Assembly (NCBI GenBank): GCA_903945175.1
Contig: CAJAUM010000052.1
Span: 65,113-129,112 of the forward strand
Source of the DNA: an uncultured Bacteroidales bacterium
GTDB taxonomy: Bacteria; Bacteroidota; Bacteroidia; Bacteroidales; FEN-979
Direction: 5' to 3'
Length of the DNA: 64,000 nucleotides
Both the position numbers and the translations under genes were made by a program. Shown here one piece after another: positions 1 through 8,525 of the stretch. The notes beneath the pieces are model-generated. The model had not been told where the DNA came from. It did not search any database and saw only the letters and a list, made by a program, of their open reading frames with translations. Position 1 is the first letter of the stretch. Each line of letters opens with the position of its first letter.

Positions 1-329
1 GCCAGTGAGTCTCCGTCACCGGTAACCGTCCATACGCTCAGGCGGGGGTTGGCTATTTTTACGCCGGTGGAGATTGCCGCAGCCCGACCATGGATGCCAT
101 GTATGCCATAGGTGTTTACATAATAGGGAAACCGAGAAGAACAGCCGATTCCGGAAACCATGCAAAAATTTTCCTTGCGGTAACCGATCTTCGGAAATAC
201 GCGTTCTACTGCTGCAAGAATGGCATGTCCTCCGCAACCCGGGCACCATTTAACCATCTGGTCGCTTTCAAAATCTGCTTTGCTGAGTTGAACATTGGTA
301 CGTTCAACGGTCATATTTATGAACTCCAT
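1..329 (-). CDS. korB: 2-oxoglutarate:ferredoxin oxidoreductase beta subunit, 3' part missing
   Basis: This is the N-terminal 109 residues of the thiamine-diphosphate subunit of a 2-oxoacid:ferredoxin oxidoreductase; the gene runs off the left edge. The protein has the family's WCPGCGGHAIL segment near residue 28, the GIGCSSR segment, the GIHGIHGRA segment and the start of the TPP/Mg motif (GDGDS) at the cut edge. The ATG at 329 follows GGAGGA and lies directly behind the korA stop, so the two genes are translationally linked; an ATG at 314 is an alternative start. With korA it would oxidise 2-oxoglutarate to succinyl-CoA and reduce ferredoxin, or run in reverse. 2-Oxoglutarate specificity is inferred from the KorA partner type. 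Confidence 0.92.
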   Translation of the reverse strand, partial: MEFINMTVERTNVQLSKADFESDQMVKWCPGCGGHAILAAVERVFPKIGYRKENFCMVSGIGCSSRFPYYVNTYGIHGIHGRAAAISTGVKIANPRLSVWTVTGDGDSL

Positions 330-330
330 C

Positions 331-2181
331 TTATTTCTCCTCCAAAAGTTGGTTAAACTTATCCGTTAACTCATTGATCATGAAAGGCAATCCCTGTACC
401 TTGTTGAACTGGGTGATGTTGGGCATGGGGAACTTCATGCGGAGATAATTCACAAATTGTCCGCTGTTGAGTTCACACACCACAATCTTTTTAAAGCCTT
501 TCAGCACATTTTCCGTATTCTTCGGAAGGGGCATGATGTAATGGAAATGGGCATGGCTGATACGCTTCCCCTCTTTCTGCATCTGGCTTACAGCCGAATG
601 AACAGCGCCATAGGTGCCGCCCCAGCTTACGACCAGCAAGTCTCCTTCTGCCTGACCGTTAATTTCCTGTTCAGGAATAAAATTGGCCACGTTTTCAACT
701 TTCTGTGCACGAAAGTCGGTCATGATCTGGTGGTTCATCGGATCGGTTGAAACGGTGCCTATAATATTTTCTTTTTCAAGTCCGCCAATCCGGTGGCGCA
801 AACCCTCTGTTCCCGGGATGGCCCATTGGCGCACCAGGGTTTCAGGATCGCGTCTGTAAGGTTTGAATTCAGGATCATTTGGCTCGGCAATGGGCGGGTT
901 AATGGCAGGCATATCAGCCATTTTCGGAATACGGAACAGGGCTGAACCAAAGCCCAGATAACCATCGGTGAGAAGTATCGCAGGAGTCATATGCTCCATC
1001 GACAGTTTCGCGGTCATATAGGAATAGTAAAAACAGTTCTCGGAGGTGGATGCAGCCACCACGATCACCGGGCATTCCCCATTGCGGCCAAACAGCGCCT
1101 GGTACAAGTCACTTTGCTCCGATTTGGTTGGCAACCCTGTTGATGGACCGCCACGCTGAACATTCACAATGACCAGGGGCAGTTCGGTGATCACGGCAAG
1201 GCCGATCGCCTCACTTTTCAGTGACAACCCAGGTCCTGATGTGGTTGTACAGGCAAGTGAACCCGCAAAAGATGCGCCAATGGCGGAACAGATTCCCGCG
1301 ATTTCATCTTCAGCCTGAAAAACTTTTGCACCCAACGATTTGTGTTTCGAAAGTTCCATCAGGATTTCAGTTGCAGGGGTAATGGGGTAGGACCCCAGGA
1401 AAAGAGGACGTCCTGATTTTTCAGCAGCTGCAAGTAATCCCCACGCAGTGGCTACATTTCCGGTAATATTCCGATAGCGTCCCTTCTCCATGTTGGCGGG
1501 TAAAACCTGGATAACCGATTCAAGGGCTTCAACGGTATCAGCATAATTGTATCCGGCCTGAAGAACGATTTTGTTGATCTCAATCAGTTCAGGCTTCTTC
1601 TTGAATTTCTGCTCAAAATATTTAAATGAGGGTTTCAGTTCACGGTTGAAAATATAGAAAAGCATGCCCAGTGCAAACATGTTCTTGCTGCGTTCGGCAG
1701 TTTTGGCATCCGTGCCAAGCTCTTTCAGGCTTTCTTTGGTAAGGGTGGTAATGGGGGCCTTGACGAGGTTGAACCGTTCAAGCGAATTGTCTGTCAGGGG
1801 ATCTTGCTTGTATCCGGCCTTCTCAATCGTTTTTGCATCGTATGCATCGGTATCTGTAAGGATGGTGGCTCCTGTTTTTGCCCACTTCAGATTTGATTTT
1901 AGTGATGCGGGATTCATAGCAACCAGTACATCGACCAGGTCGCCGGTAGTAAAAATTTTCGAGCTTCCCATATGTACCTGAAATCCGGATACCCCTGCAA
2001 CGGTATTCTGAGGCGCGCGAATTTCAGCAGGGAAATCTGGGAATGTTGCGAGATCGTTTCCAACGATGGCAGCCACATCCGAAAACATACTGCCCGTGAG
2101 TTGCATGCCGTCGCCGGAGTCCCCGACAAACTTGACCACTACCTCTTCCCGTTCAATAACAGGTCTTTTTTTCTTAGCCAT
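331..2181 (-). CDS. korA: 2-oxoglutarate:ferredoxin oxidoreductase alpha subunit (gamma-alpha fusion)
   Basis: This 616-residue protein carries the gamma domain at its N terminus (GDSGDGMQLTG near residue 19, then FPAEIRAP) fused to the pyrimidine-binding alpha domain (GSYPITPATEI near residue 263, then the TTTSGPGLSL segment). This two-in-one layout is typical of KorA in Bacteroidota. It works with KorB and TPP to split 2-oxoacids and passes electrons to ferredoxin. A ferredoxin gene lies divergently about 200 bp upstream and is a plausible electron acceptor. A TAACTTTG promoter motif lies 23 bp upstream of the start. Confidence 0.93.
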   Translation of the reverse strand: MAKKKRPVIEREEVVVKFVGDSGDGMQLTGSMFSDVAAIVGNDLATFPDFPAEIRAPQNTVAGVSGFQVHMGSSKIFTTGDLVDVLVAMNPASLKSNLKWAKTGATILTDTDAYDAKTIEKAGYKQDPLTDNSLERFNLVKAPITTLTKESLKELGTDAKTAERSKNMFALGMLFYIFNRELKPSFKYFEQKFKKKPELIEINKIVLQAGYNYADTVEALESVIQVLPANMEKGRYRNITGNVATAWGLLAAAEKSGRPLFLGSYPITPATEILMELSKHKSLGAKVFQAEDEIAGICSAIGASFAGSLACTTTSGPGLSLKSEAIGLAVITELPLVIVNVQRGGPSTGLPTKSEQSDLYQALFGRNGECPVIVVAASTSENCFYYSYMTAKLSMEHMTPAILLTDGYLGFGSALFRIPKMADMPAINPPIAEPNDPEFKPYRRDPETLVRQWAIPGTEGLRHRIGGLEKENIIGTVSTDPMNHQIMTDFRAQKVENVANFIPEQEINGQAEGDLLVVSWGGTYGAVHSAVSQMQKEGKRISHAHFHYIMPLPKNTENVLKGFKKIVVCELNSGQFVNYLRMKFPMPNITQFNKVQGLPFMINELTDKFNQLLEEK

Positions 2182-2203
2182 AGCTTCATGTAGATTAGAA
2201 ACG

Positions 2204-2211
2204 CAAAGTTA
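2204..2211 (-). promoter_or_regulatory. -7 promoter motif for korAB
   Basis: On the minus strand this reads TAACTTTG, a match to the Bacteroidota TAnnTTTG element, 23 bp upstream of the korA start. The -33 element is not obvious. Confidence 0.55.
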
Positions 2212-2317
2212 CTGAATTATGTTAAAAGTAAAAGATACGCGCTAAAAAGAACCACAATCAAAAAGTTTGTTAAAAATAAACACAACTAAACCTGCATTTT
2301 GATTTCGGGAAAAGTTT

Positions 2318-2325
2318 TATCTTTG
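2318..2325 (+). promoter_or_regulatory. -7 promoter motif for the ferredoxin gene
   Basis: TATCTTTG matches TAnnTTTG, with a TTTG sixteen bases upstream at 2298-2301 that could serve as the -33 element. It would give a leader of about 45 bases before the ferredoxin start. Confidence 0.55.
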
Positions 2326-2344
2326 CAAAGAAAATTATAAACTC

Positions 2345-2363
2345 GTCCTGCTAATCGCGGGAC
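2345..2363 (+). other. small hairpin in the ferredoxin leader
   Basis: GTCCTGC and GCGGGAC can pair over seven positions (one G-U) around the loop TAATC. It lies between the promoter and the ferredoxin start codon. A role in mRNA stability is possible but not shown. Confidence 0.35.
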
Positions 2364-2379
2364 ACAAACTCAATAAGTC

Positions 2380-2547
2380 ATGGCTTATAAAATTAATGAT
2401 GATTGCACCGCTTGCGGAACATGTATCGATGAGTGCCCGGTAGAAGCTATTTCTGAAGGCGATATCTACAAAATCGATCCTGAAGCCTGCACCGATTGCG
2501 GCGCTTGTGCTGATGTATGCCCTGTTGAAGCAATTCATCCGGAATAA
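2380..2547 (+). CDS. 2[4Fe-4S] ferredoxin, 55 aa
   Basis: This small gene encodes a clostridial-type ferredoxin. Two cluster-binding motifs are visible, CTACGTCIDECPVEAI and CTDCGACADVCPVEAI, each C-x2-C-x2-C-x3-C-P, arranged as a tandem pseudo-repeat. It would be a soluble low-potential electron carrier. It is divergent from korAB and has its own promoter and terminator, so it forms a monocistronic unit. It is a likely redox partner for the two 2-oxoacid oxidoreductases of this window, which is an inference from proximity. Confidence 0.95.
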   Translation: MAYKINDDCTACGTCIDECPVEAISEGDIYKIDPEACTDCGACADVCPVEAIHPE

Positions 2548-2563
2548 TCAGTAAATGATTACT

Positions 2564-2595
2564 AAAAAGCCATCCGACGGGATGGCTTTTTTTTT
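2564..2595 (+). terminator. rho-independent terminator after the ferredoxin gene
   Basis: The stem AAAAAGCCATCC pairs with GGATGGCTTTTT around the loop GACG and runs into a nine-T tract. It is the clearest intrinsic terminator in the window, at the convergent junction with the LpxH-like gene. Confidence 0.9.
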
Positions 2596-2598
2596 GAA

Positions 2599-3354
2599 TT
2601 AAAATGTTTTGAGATCAAGCTGTTCCCCATCAAAAACAGCGTAGGTGAAGTGGGTGAGCCAATCGCCCAATACGAGCTGGCGGGCATTGTCCGTAAGCTG
2701 GGTGTCGAGCGGAAAGTGATAATGGCCATAAATCAGATAGTTCAATTCAGGACGTTGTTTCAGCAGTTCGTTTGAATGAACAGAGATACGTTTCTGGATT
2801 AGCTTGAGCGTAATATCTTCATCTTTTTTTTCTTTTTCCATGGAGACTTTGCGGCTTTTCCGTGACCAGTAAAGGGCCATTTTTATTCCCAGATCGGGAT
2901 GAAGCAGTCGGAATAACCATTGGTTGAATGGGTTTGCAAATACTTTTTTAATGAATTTGTATCCGTGATCACCAGGTCCCAGACCATCTCCATGGGCCAG
3001 GTAAAAATGTTTGCCGCTGAATTCTCTGAACTCAGGATCGCGGTGTAGTTGAATGTTGAGTTCCTGTGACAGGTAATCAAAAGCCCACATGTCATGATTC
3101 CCACGGAACAAATGAACCGGAATTCCGGTATCTGTAATCTCGGCCAGTTTTCCCAACAGTCGCGCATATCCGCGCGGAATGGCTGTTCGATATTCAAACC
3201 AGAAATCGAACAGGTCTCCCATCAGAAATATTTCGGCTGCATCGGTGCGTGCCATCTCCAGCCAGGCCACCAGTTTTTTCTCACGTATCAGACTGCTGTC
3301 ATGATCAGGTATACCAAGGTGAAAATCAGAGGCAAAATAGATCTTTTGATGCAT
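2599..3354 (-). CDS. lpxH: UDP-2,3-diacylglucosamine diphosphatase-like metallophosphoesterase
   Basis: This 251-residue protein is a calcineurin-type phosphoesterase of the LpxH class. The metal-binding motifs appear in order: SDFHLG near residue 8, MGDLFDFW near 45, FRGNHDMW near 83, and later AHGDG and YGHYHFP. LpxH removes UMP from UDP-diacylglucosamine in lipid A synthesis at the inner membrane face. I chose the ATG at 3354 over an upstream TTG because the phosphoesterase fold begins almost at once. Other lpx genes lie 33 kb away. A different phosphodiesterase substrate cannot be excluded. Confidence 0.8.
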   Translation of the reverse strand: MHQKIYFASDFHLGIPDHDSSLIREKKLVAWLEMARTDAAEIFLMGDLFDFWFEYRTAIPRGYARLLGKLAEITDTGIPVHLFRGNHDMWAFDYLSQELNIQLHRDPEFREFSGKHFYLAHGDGLGPGDHGYKFIKKVFANPFNQWLFRLLHPDLGIKMALYWSRKSRKVSMEKEKKDEDITLKLIQKRISVHSNELLKQRPELNYLIYGHYHFPLDTQLTDNARQLVLGDWLTHFTYAVFDGEQLDLKTF

Positions 3355-3407
3355 GGGTGAAATTTGGAGCAATTTAGGAAAAAACTTTCATCAAAGCTGA
3401 AACGAGT

Positions 3408-3878
3408 TTAAGGAAGTAAGCAGGGCCTTTCTCGTGAATCTTGCTTCATTTTACCGACAATGAATTGATCGATCGGGAATGTAAACGCATCTTTTTTTAA
3501 TTCACTGATTTTTACCCAGCGAAAACATTGGGCCCCATCAACAGGCGGGAGGTCATTTATCTTTTCCGTGGTTCTAAACAGATAGGGTTTTTTCGCCCTC
3601 ACCAGGTAATAAATATTGAATAGCTGCATTTGAGAGGGGAGAAGCGTGGTTGGCTGGAAAAAATCGGTGGTGTAATAATGTGAAATAACCTCAATTCCGA
3701 TGTTCAGTTCCTCCATGAATTCACGTTTCAAGCATTCAATGGTCCCTTCCCCGAAGTGCAATCCGCCCCCGGGAAACTTGGTCATGTAAATTCCTAACCT
3801 GAATTCGTCCGTAACCAGCACCCTTCCTTCATCAATAAGGAGGCCATAAACACGGATATTGAAATGGTTGATTTCCAT
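3408..3878 (-). CDS. Nudix hydrolase
   Basis: The 156-residue protein has a complete Nudix box starting at the GGGLHFGEG segment (residues 37-45) and continuing to REFMEELNI, matching G-x5-E-x7-R-E-U-x-E-E-x-G/N-U. Nudix enzymes hydrolyse nucleoside diphosphates linked to another group; the substrate is not predictable here. The start is six bases from the stop of the upstream MnmD-like gene, so the two are probably co-transcribed. Confidence 0.85.
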   Translation of the reverse strand: MEINHFNIRVYGLLIDEGRVLVTDEFRLGIYMTKFPGGGLHFGEGTIECLKREFMEELNIGIEVISHYYTTDFFQPTTLLPSQMQLFNIYYLVRAKKPYLFRTTEKINDLPPVDGAQCFRWVKISELKKDAFTFPIDQFIVGKMKQDSRERPCLLP

Positions 3879-3884
3879 GAACGT

Positions 3885-4586
3885 CTATTTGGTGGCCCGC
3901 AGGATATGCCGTTTCCCTGGCGGACCAGGGAGCTTTTCGACTGCAAATCCTGCAGATTTCAGCGCCCTTACCACATCTCCTTTAACCGAATAGGTGACCA
4001 AAGCACCATCTTTGGCCATCCTATTGTAAATCTGTCTGAAAATTTCAGGGGTCCAGAGTTCAGGTTGGGCATCGGGTCCGAACGCATCGAAATAGACCAA
4101 TTGAAAAGGATGGTCAGGCACGAAACATGGTCCTGCACGTTTATTCAATGCGGACGCTACTGTGTCATGAATTTTAACCAGGCGGAAATGGGAAGATATC
4201 TGATCCGGATGATCCCATTCAGCCTGGTGTATCTTCATGAAAGGCGCAGTAGCATTAAATGCATCCAATTTTTGTGGGTAATTAAGCATTGACCAGGTTT
4301 CCCGGGCGACCGGGAATGGTTCGATGGTAGTATAGGATACCCGGACCCTGGCTTTTTCAGCCTCAATCAGTGTCAGAAGGGCGTTAAGACCGGTGCCGAA
4401 CCCGATTTCGAGGATATGGATGGCTGACTGACGATGGGATGCAAATGCCCGCTTAAGCCCGGCTTCAATGAACACATGTTGCGATTCCTGAATTGCTCCG
4501 AAGGTGGAATGGTAATGTTGTTTCACCCCGGGGTGAAACAGGGTGTGGGAACCATCAGCAGACAAGTAAAGTTGAAGATCAGACAC
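3885..4586 (-). CDS. mnmD: MnmD-type tRNA wobble-uridine methyltransferase
   Basis: This protein of about 233 residues is a SAM-dependent methyltransferase of the DUF752/MnmD family, which makes 5-methylaminomethyl-2-thiouridine at tRNA position 34. The SAM-binding motif ILEIGFGTGLNAL and the YFDAFGPDAQPELWTPE segment typical of the family are present, followed by a C-terminal segment that ends PPGKRHIL. In enterobacteria this domain is fused to an FAD oxidase (MnmC); here it stands alone. The start is uncertain: a GTG at 4586 shares its G with the stop codon of the upstream E1 gene, and a TTG lies at 4592. Confidence 0.85.
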   Translation of the reverse strand: MSDLQLYLSADGSHTLFHPGVKQHYHSTFGAIQESQHVFIEAGLKRAFASHRQSAIHILEIGFGTGLNALLTLIEAEKARVRVSYTTIEPFPVARETWSMLNYPQKLDAFNATAPFMKIHQAEWDHPDQISSHFRLVKIHDTVASALNKRAGPCFVPDHPFQLVYFDAFGPDAQPELWTPEIFRQIYNRMAKDGALVTYSVKGDVVRALKSAGFAVEKLPGPPGKRHILRATK

Positions 4587-6988
4587 TACCAAATCCTTGG
4601 GTACTTATTCGGATTGTACTCATGCATCATCTCATAGATCATTTCAAACACATCTTCAGCATTTGGGTTTGAAAAATAGTCGCCGTCGTTGGTATAGGCC
4701 GGGCGATGATCGTTGGCTGTAAGTGTACGCGGTTCTGCATCAAGATATCTGTAACCACCCTGCTCCTCAATTACCTTTTGCATCATGAATGCGGTTGCAC
4801 CTCCACCGCCATCCTCATCGAAAAAGAGAATTTTATTGGTCTTTTTCAGCGATTTCAGAATTTCATGGTTGATGTCGAACGGAAGCAGGGTCTGCACATC
4901 GATTAACTCGACAGAGATGCCAAATTCGGTTATCTGGGGAAGCGCCTCCTGGGCAATCTTCACGCATGAACCGTATGTGACAATGGTGATATCGGAGCCT
5001 TCGTGCAATATTTCGGGAACGCCAAGCGGAATGCGGTAATTGCCGATGTTGGCCGGCATCTGTTCCTTCAGCCGGTAGCCGTTTAACGGTTCGATGACCA
5101 GACCGGTATCGTCGGAGGCCATCATGGTGTTGTAAAAACCGGCGGCCTGGGTCATGTTGCGCGGCACCATCACATATATTCCACGGATGGAGTTTATTAC
5201 CATGCTGAGGGGAGAGCCCGAATGCCAGATGCCCACGAGCCTGTGGCCGCGTGTACTGATGATCAGCGGAGCTTTCTGACCGCCAACCGTGCGGTATTGT
5301 GTGGTTGCAAGGTCATCGCTCATCACCTGTAATCCATACAACAGGTAATCAAAATACTGAATCTCGGCAATGGGCCGCAAGCCCCGTAAAGCCATGCCCA
5401 GTCCCTGCCCAATGATGGTGGCCTCACGAATACCAGTATCTGAAATCCTTGTTTCGCCGTACTTGGCCTGCATTCCCTCGAGTGTCTGGTTTACCCCGCC
5501 GATTTTTCCGACATCTTCGCCAAAAATCAGTGATAAAGGGTTGTTTTTAAAAAGGATATCGTAATTGGCGTTGAGTATTTCACGACCTGTAACTGACAAT
5601 GAGTTTTCATTGAAAAGAGGAGGAATGCCTTGTACCTTGAGGGCGCTGTGTTCAGATTCGCTGTACAAATGTGAACTGTAACGCGCTACGTTGAGCATGC
5701 GCTGTTCAGCCATCCAAATATCAAGATCGGTTTTCATCGGGGTTTTCATGCTGCATGATGTACAAACATCACGCATGATCTTTTTGGCAGATGAAATAAT
5801 GTCCTTCCTGTTTGGTTCAGCAATGGCCTCAAGGTCAGCAACGATTTTGTCGATGCGGGCCTGTTTTTTGCATGGACAGTGGGTCGACTTAACCACCTTG
5901 ATGAGGTGGTCGCGTTCAGCCTTGAAAGGCGCGAGGAATGCCTTCCATCCCCGGTCACGGGCGCTTTTTGCTGCCTTAACTGCTTCGTTTTCTATGGTGT
6001 CCAACTCTGAGGCCGTGGCGATTTTTTCATCAAGAATCCATTTTCTCATCCTTGGAATACAGTCATGATCTTTCTCCCAGGCGAGTCGTTCGGCAGATTT
6101 GTACCGTTCATGCGAACCTGAGGTGGAATGGCCCTGTGGCTGGGTAAGTTCGGTAACATGAAATACGACGGGAACCTGTTCTTTTCTGCAAACAGCAATA
6201 CCCTCTTCATACATTTCATATAAAGCAGGATAATCCCAGCCATTGGCGGAATAGAGACGTATACCCGGGCTCTTCTCATCTGCTACAAAACCCTTGAGGA
6301 GTTCAGAGATGTTTTCCTTGGTTGTCTGGTACCTCTTTGGAACGGAAATACCATAACCATCATCCCAGATTGATAGTGCGAGTGGCACCTGCAACACTCC
6401 CGCCGCATTGATTGTTTCAAAAAAGTGGCCTTCCGAAGTGGATGCATCGCCGATCATACCGAATGCGACTTCGTTCCCCTTGATGGTGAATTTTTTAGCC
6501 GCATCCCACATCTCAGGACTGTTCCGAAACACCTTGGATGCCAGGGCCAGGCCGAGCAAACGTGGCATTTGGCCTGCGGTTGGTGAAATATCGCCTGAAG
6601 AGTTCTTTTGTTTTGTCAGGTCTTTCCATTCGCCCTTGTCATCGAGGCTTCGCGTGGCAAAATGGGAATTCATCAAACGCCCTCCGTTATCCGGATTTCG
6701 GGTCAGGTCAGTGTCGCCATACAACTGGCCGAAAAAGATATCGAGGTTTGACAAGCCGGCCGCCATCATAAATGTCTGATCGCGGTAATAACCCGAACGC
6801 CAGTCACCATCCTGAAAAAATTTGGCTTTAATAATCTGCGGGATTTCCTTGCCATCACCGAATAGGCCGAAATTGGCCCTTCCACCCAGAACTTCACGCC
6901 GGCCCAGTAAACTCACCTGCCGACTCTCATTTGCCAATGTATAATCCTTTAAAACCTCCTCTTTGCTGAATTTCCGTTTCCTTGCCAT
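4586..6988 (-). CDS. 2-oxoacid dehydrogenase E1, alpha-beta fusion
   Basis: This protein of about 800 residues joins an E1 alpha domain (TPP region GDASTSEGHFFE near residue 180) to an E1 beta domain (IFGEDVGKIGGVNQTLEG near 485, then the transketolase C-terminal fold). Such fusions are common in Bacteroidota and act on branched-chain 2-oxoacids or pyruvate together with E2 and E3, neither of which is nearby. The second half of the TPP motif reads WDDGYGIS where an NN pair is usual. The linker carries CPC at 371-373 and CTSC at 409-412. The ATG at 6988 was preferred because the upstream in-frame ATG lies beside a tandem repeat. Confidence 0.88.
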   Translation of the reverse strand: MARKRKFSKEEVLKDYTLANESRQVSLLGRREVLGGRANFGLFGDGKEIPQIIKAKFFQDGDWRSGYYRDQTFMMAAGLSNLDIFFGQLYGDTDLTRNPDNGGRLMNSHFATRSLDDKGEWKDLTKQKNSSGDISPTAGQMPRLLGLALASKVFRNSPEMWDAAKKFTIKGNEVAFGMIGDASTSEGHFFETINAAGVLQVPLALSIWDDGYGISVPKRYQTTKENISELLKGFVADEKSPGIRLYSANGWDYPALYEMYEEGIAVCRKEQVPVVFHVTELTQPQGHSTSGSHERYKSAERLAWEKDHDCIPRMRKWILDEKIATASELDTIENEAVKAAKSARDRGWKAFLAPFKAERDHLIKVVKSTHCPCKKQARIDKIVADLEAIAEPNRKDIISSAKKIMRDVCTSCSMKTPMKTDLDIWMAEQRMLNVARYSSHLYSESEHSALKVQGIPPLFNENSLSVTGREILNANYDILFKNNPLSLIFGEDVGKIGGVNQTLEGMQAKYGETRISDTGIREATIIGQGLGMALRGLRPIAEIQYFDYLLYGLQVMSDDLATTQYRTVGGQKAPLIISTRGHRLVGIWHSGSPLSMVINSIRGIYVMVPRNMTQAAGFYNTMMASDDTGLVIEPLNGYRLKEQMPANIGNYRIPLGVPEILHEGSDITIVTYGSCVKIAQEALPQITEFGISVELIDVQTLLPFDINHEILKSLKKTNKILFFDEDGGGGATAFMMQKVIEEQGGYRYLDAEPRTLTANDHRPAYTNDGDYFSNPNAEDVFEMIYEMMHEYNPNKYPRIW

Positions 6989-7018
6989 ATTTATTTTTCT
7001 AAGAATGCGAAATAATTT

Positions 7019-7060
7019 GTCATTTGTCATGCGTCACGTCTCACGTGTCACGCATCAAGC
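7019..7060. repeat. heptamer tandem repeat, GTCACGC type
   Basis: Six consecutive 7-base units are seen: GTCATTT, GTCATGC, GTCACGT, CTCACGT, GTCACGC, ATCAAGC. They end directly at the rubrerythrin stop codon (7061-7063). On the rubrerythrin coding strand most units contain TGA. Confidence 0.85.
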
Positions 7061-7639
7061 CTAATAGTTTTCTTGCAGCACTTCAAAATATCCCATCGGA
7101 TGATCGCAGGCCGGGCATTTTTGCAGTGCTTTTAAGCCATAATGGATATATCCGCATTTACGGCAGATCCAATAGCTCTTTTCCTCTTTTTCAAAAACCC
7201 TGTTTTTTTCCAGGTTATTCAAAAGTTTGCGGAATCGCTTTTCATGATGTTCTTCAACGGTGGCAATCAGCCTGAAGGCAATGGCCACTCTCTGAAATCC
7301 CTCTTCCAGGGCAATTTTTCCGAACTGTGGATAGAGCTCTTTCCATTCTTCATGTTCTCCATCGGCGGAAGCTTTCAGATTTTCAGCTGTGGTTCCAATT
7401 AATCCGGCGGGGTAAGTTGCCGTAATCTCGACCGGGCCCCCTTCAAGGAAACGAAAAAAGGTCTTTGCATGACTTTCTTCATTCAGTGCAGTCTCAGCGA
7501 AGAAGAAGGCGATCTGTTCAAAACCCTCTTTTTTTGCCTGCTTAGAATAGTAGGTGTAACGGTTTTTTGCCTGGGATTCACCGGCAAAGGCTTTCAACAG
7601 ATTTTTTTCAGTTGCAGTTCCAATAAGGCTCTTTTCCAT
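7061..7639 (-). CDS. rbr: rubrerythrin
   Basis: This 192-residue protein has an N-terminal ferritin-like diiron domain (AGESQAKNRYTYY near residue 19, ALNEESHAKTF near 51, and a later ATVEEHHEKRF) and a C-terminal rubredoxin-like domain with CRKCGYIH and CPACDHP. Rubrerythrin reduces hydrogen peroxide in the cytoplasm of anaerobes, usually with rubredoxin as electron donor, and a rubredoxin gene lies immediately upstream. A TAATTTTG promoter motif precedes it. Confidence 0.96.
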   Translation of the reverse strand: MEKSLIGTATEKNLLKAFAGESQAKNRYTYYSKQAKKEGFEQIAFFFAETALNEESHAKTFFRFLEGGPVEITATYPAGLIGTTAENLKASADGEHEEWKELYPQFGKIALEEGFQRVAIAFRLIATVEEHHEKRFRKLLNNLEKNRVFEKEEKSYWICRKCGYIHYGLKALQKCPACDHPMGYFEVLQENY

Positions 7640-7664
7640 ATCAGGTTGGTTTTAATCATGGCAT

Positions 7665-7672
7665 CAAAATTA
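7665..7672 (-). promoter_or_regulatory. -7 promoter motif for rubrerythrin
   Basis: Minus-strand TAATTTTG, 26 bp upstream of the start codon. The surrounding 100-bp gap holds nothing else I recognise. Confidence 0.5.
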
Positions 7673-7739
7673 CACCATATTTCTGAATACAAAGCACCTG
7701 ATTCCGGGAGCCTCGCACATCGTCCATCCTGATTCTCAA

Positions 7740-7910
7740 CTACCGAAATTTCACATAATCCTCTTTCCCGACTCCGCAAATCGGACAAACCCAATCGTTG
7801 GGGATATTTTCGAAAGCGGTTCCGGGGGCGATACCTGAATCGGGATCACCATTTACGGGATCATAGATGTGTCCGCAAATAGCACATTTATATTTCTGCT
7901 GATTTGACAT
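7740..7910 (-). CDS. rubredoxin, 56 aa
   Basis: This short gene encodes a classic rubredoxin. The two knuckles [12 protein letters not shown] and [12 protein letters not shown] supply the four cysteines for a mononuclear iron, with the usual aromatic residues and [12 protein letters not shown] between them. It carries single electrons in the cytoplasm. Its position next to rubrerythrin suggests a peroxide-reduction pair. A TAATTTTG motif lies 18 bp upstream. Confidence 0.96.
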   Translation of the reverse strand: MSNQQKYKCAICGHIYDPVNGDPDSGIAPGTAFENIPNDWVCPICGVGKEDYVKFR

Positions 7911-7927
7911 AGATAAAGGTTAAAAAG

Positions 7928-7935
7928 CAAAATTA
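7928..7935 (-). promoter_or_regulatory. -7 promoter motif for rubredoxin
   Basis: Minus-strand TAATTTTG just upstream of the rubredoxin start, consistent with a very short leader. Confidence 0.45.
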
Positions 7936-7945
7936 TGAAATGATA

Positions 7946-8491
7946 TTACTTGTTTTCGATCCAGGAGATTATTTTTTCGTCGAAAGGTTTATCCCCGGGA
8001 GCGGCAAAATCGACCACCTGTCCCTGTTCATTGATCATGAACTTTTGGAAATTCCATTTAACAGGAGCATCAACTACCCCGTTCTGAGCTTTTGATGTAA
8101 GCCAGCCATAGAGCGGATCAATATCCTTTCCTTTAACAGAAATCTTGGCCATCATGGGAAACGTAACACTGTATTTGAGTGTGCAGAATTCTTTGATTTC
8201 CTTATTGGTTCCGGGTTCCTGACCCATGAAATTGTTAGCCGGGAAGCCGATGATGACAAAATTGTTTGAACTATATTTCTTATAAAGCTCTTCCAGCTGT
8301 GCATACTGTGGCGTATGGCCGCATTTAGAGGCTACGTTGACCACCAGCACCTTTTTTCCTTTGAGCGTTGAAAGATCAAACGGCTGGCCATCAATATCGG
8401 CAACCTTAAAATCGTAGATTGATTTATTCTCCTGGGCGTTGATTTGTGACGTCATAATTATAATCGTTAAAAAAATAAATAATGTTCTCAT
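7946..8491 (-). CDS. glutathione peroxidase family protein, exported
   Basis: This 181-residue protein begins with a hydrophobic signal peptide ending near residue 19 (INAQ). The peroxidase site is the cysteine in VASKCGHTPQYAQLEEL, and the tryptophan segment KWNFQKFMI is retained. The usual second cysteine of thioredoxin-dependent members (FPCNQF) is replaced by alanine in FPANNF. Members reduce peroxides with thioredoxin or other thiols; the signal suggests action in the periplasm. It is divergent from a Bcp-type peroxiredoxin 34 bp away. Confidence 0.88.
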   Translation of the reverse strand: MRTLFIFLTIIIMTSQINAQENKSIYDFKVADIDGQPFDLSTLKGKKVLVVNVASKCGHTPQYAQLEELYKKYSSNNFVIIGFPANNFMGQEPGTNKEIKEFCTLKYSVTFPMMAKISVKGKDIDPLYGWLTSKAQNGVVDAPVKWNFQKFMINEQGQVVDFAAPGDKPFDEKIISWIENK

Positions 8492-8525
8492 TTTAGCTTA
8501 TCTTTAAAGTTTTATTGAATGAATC

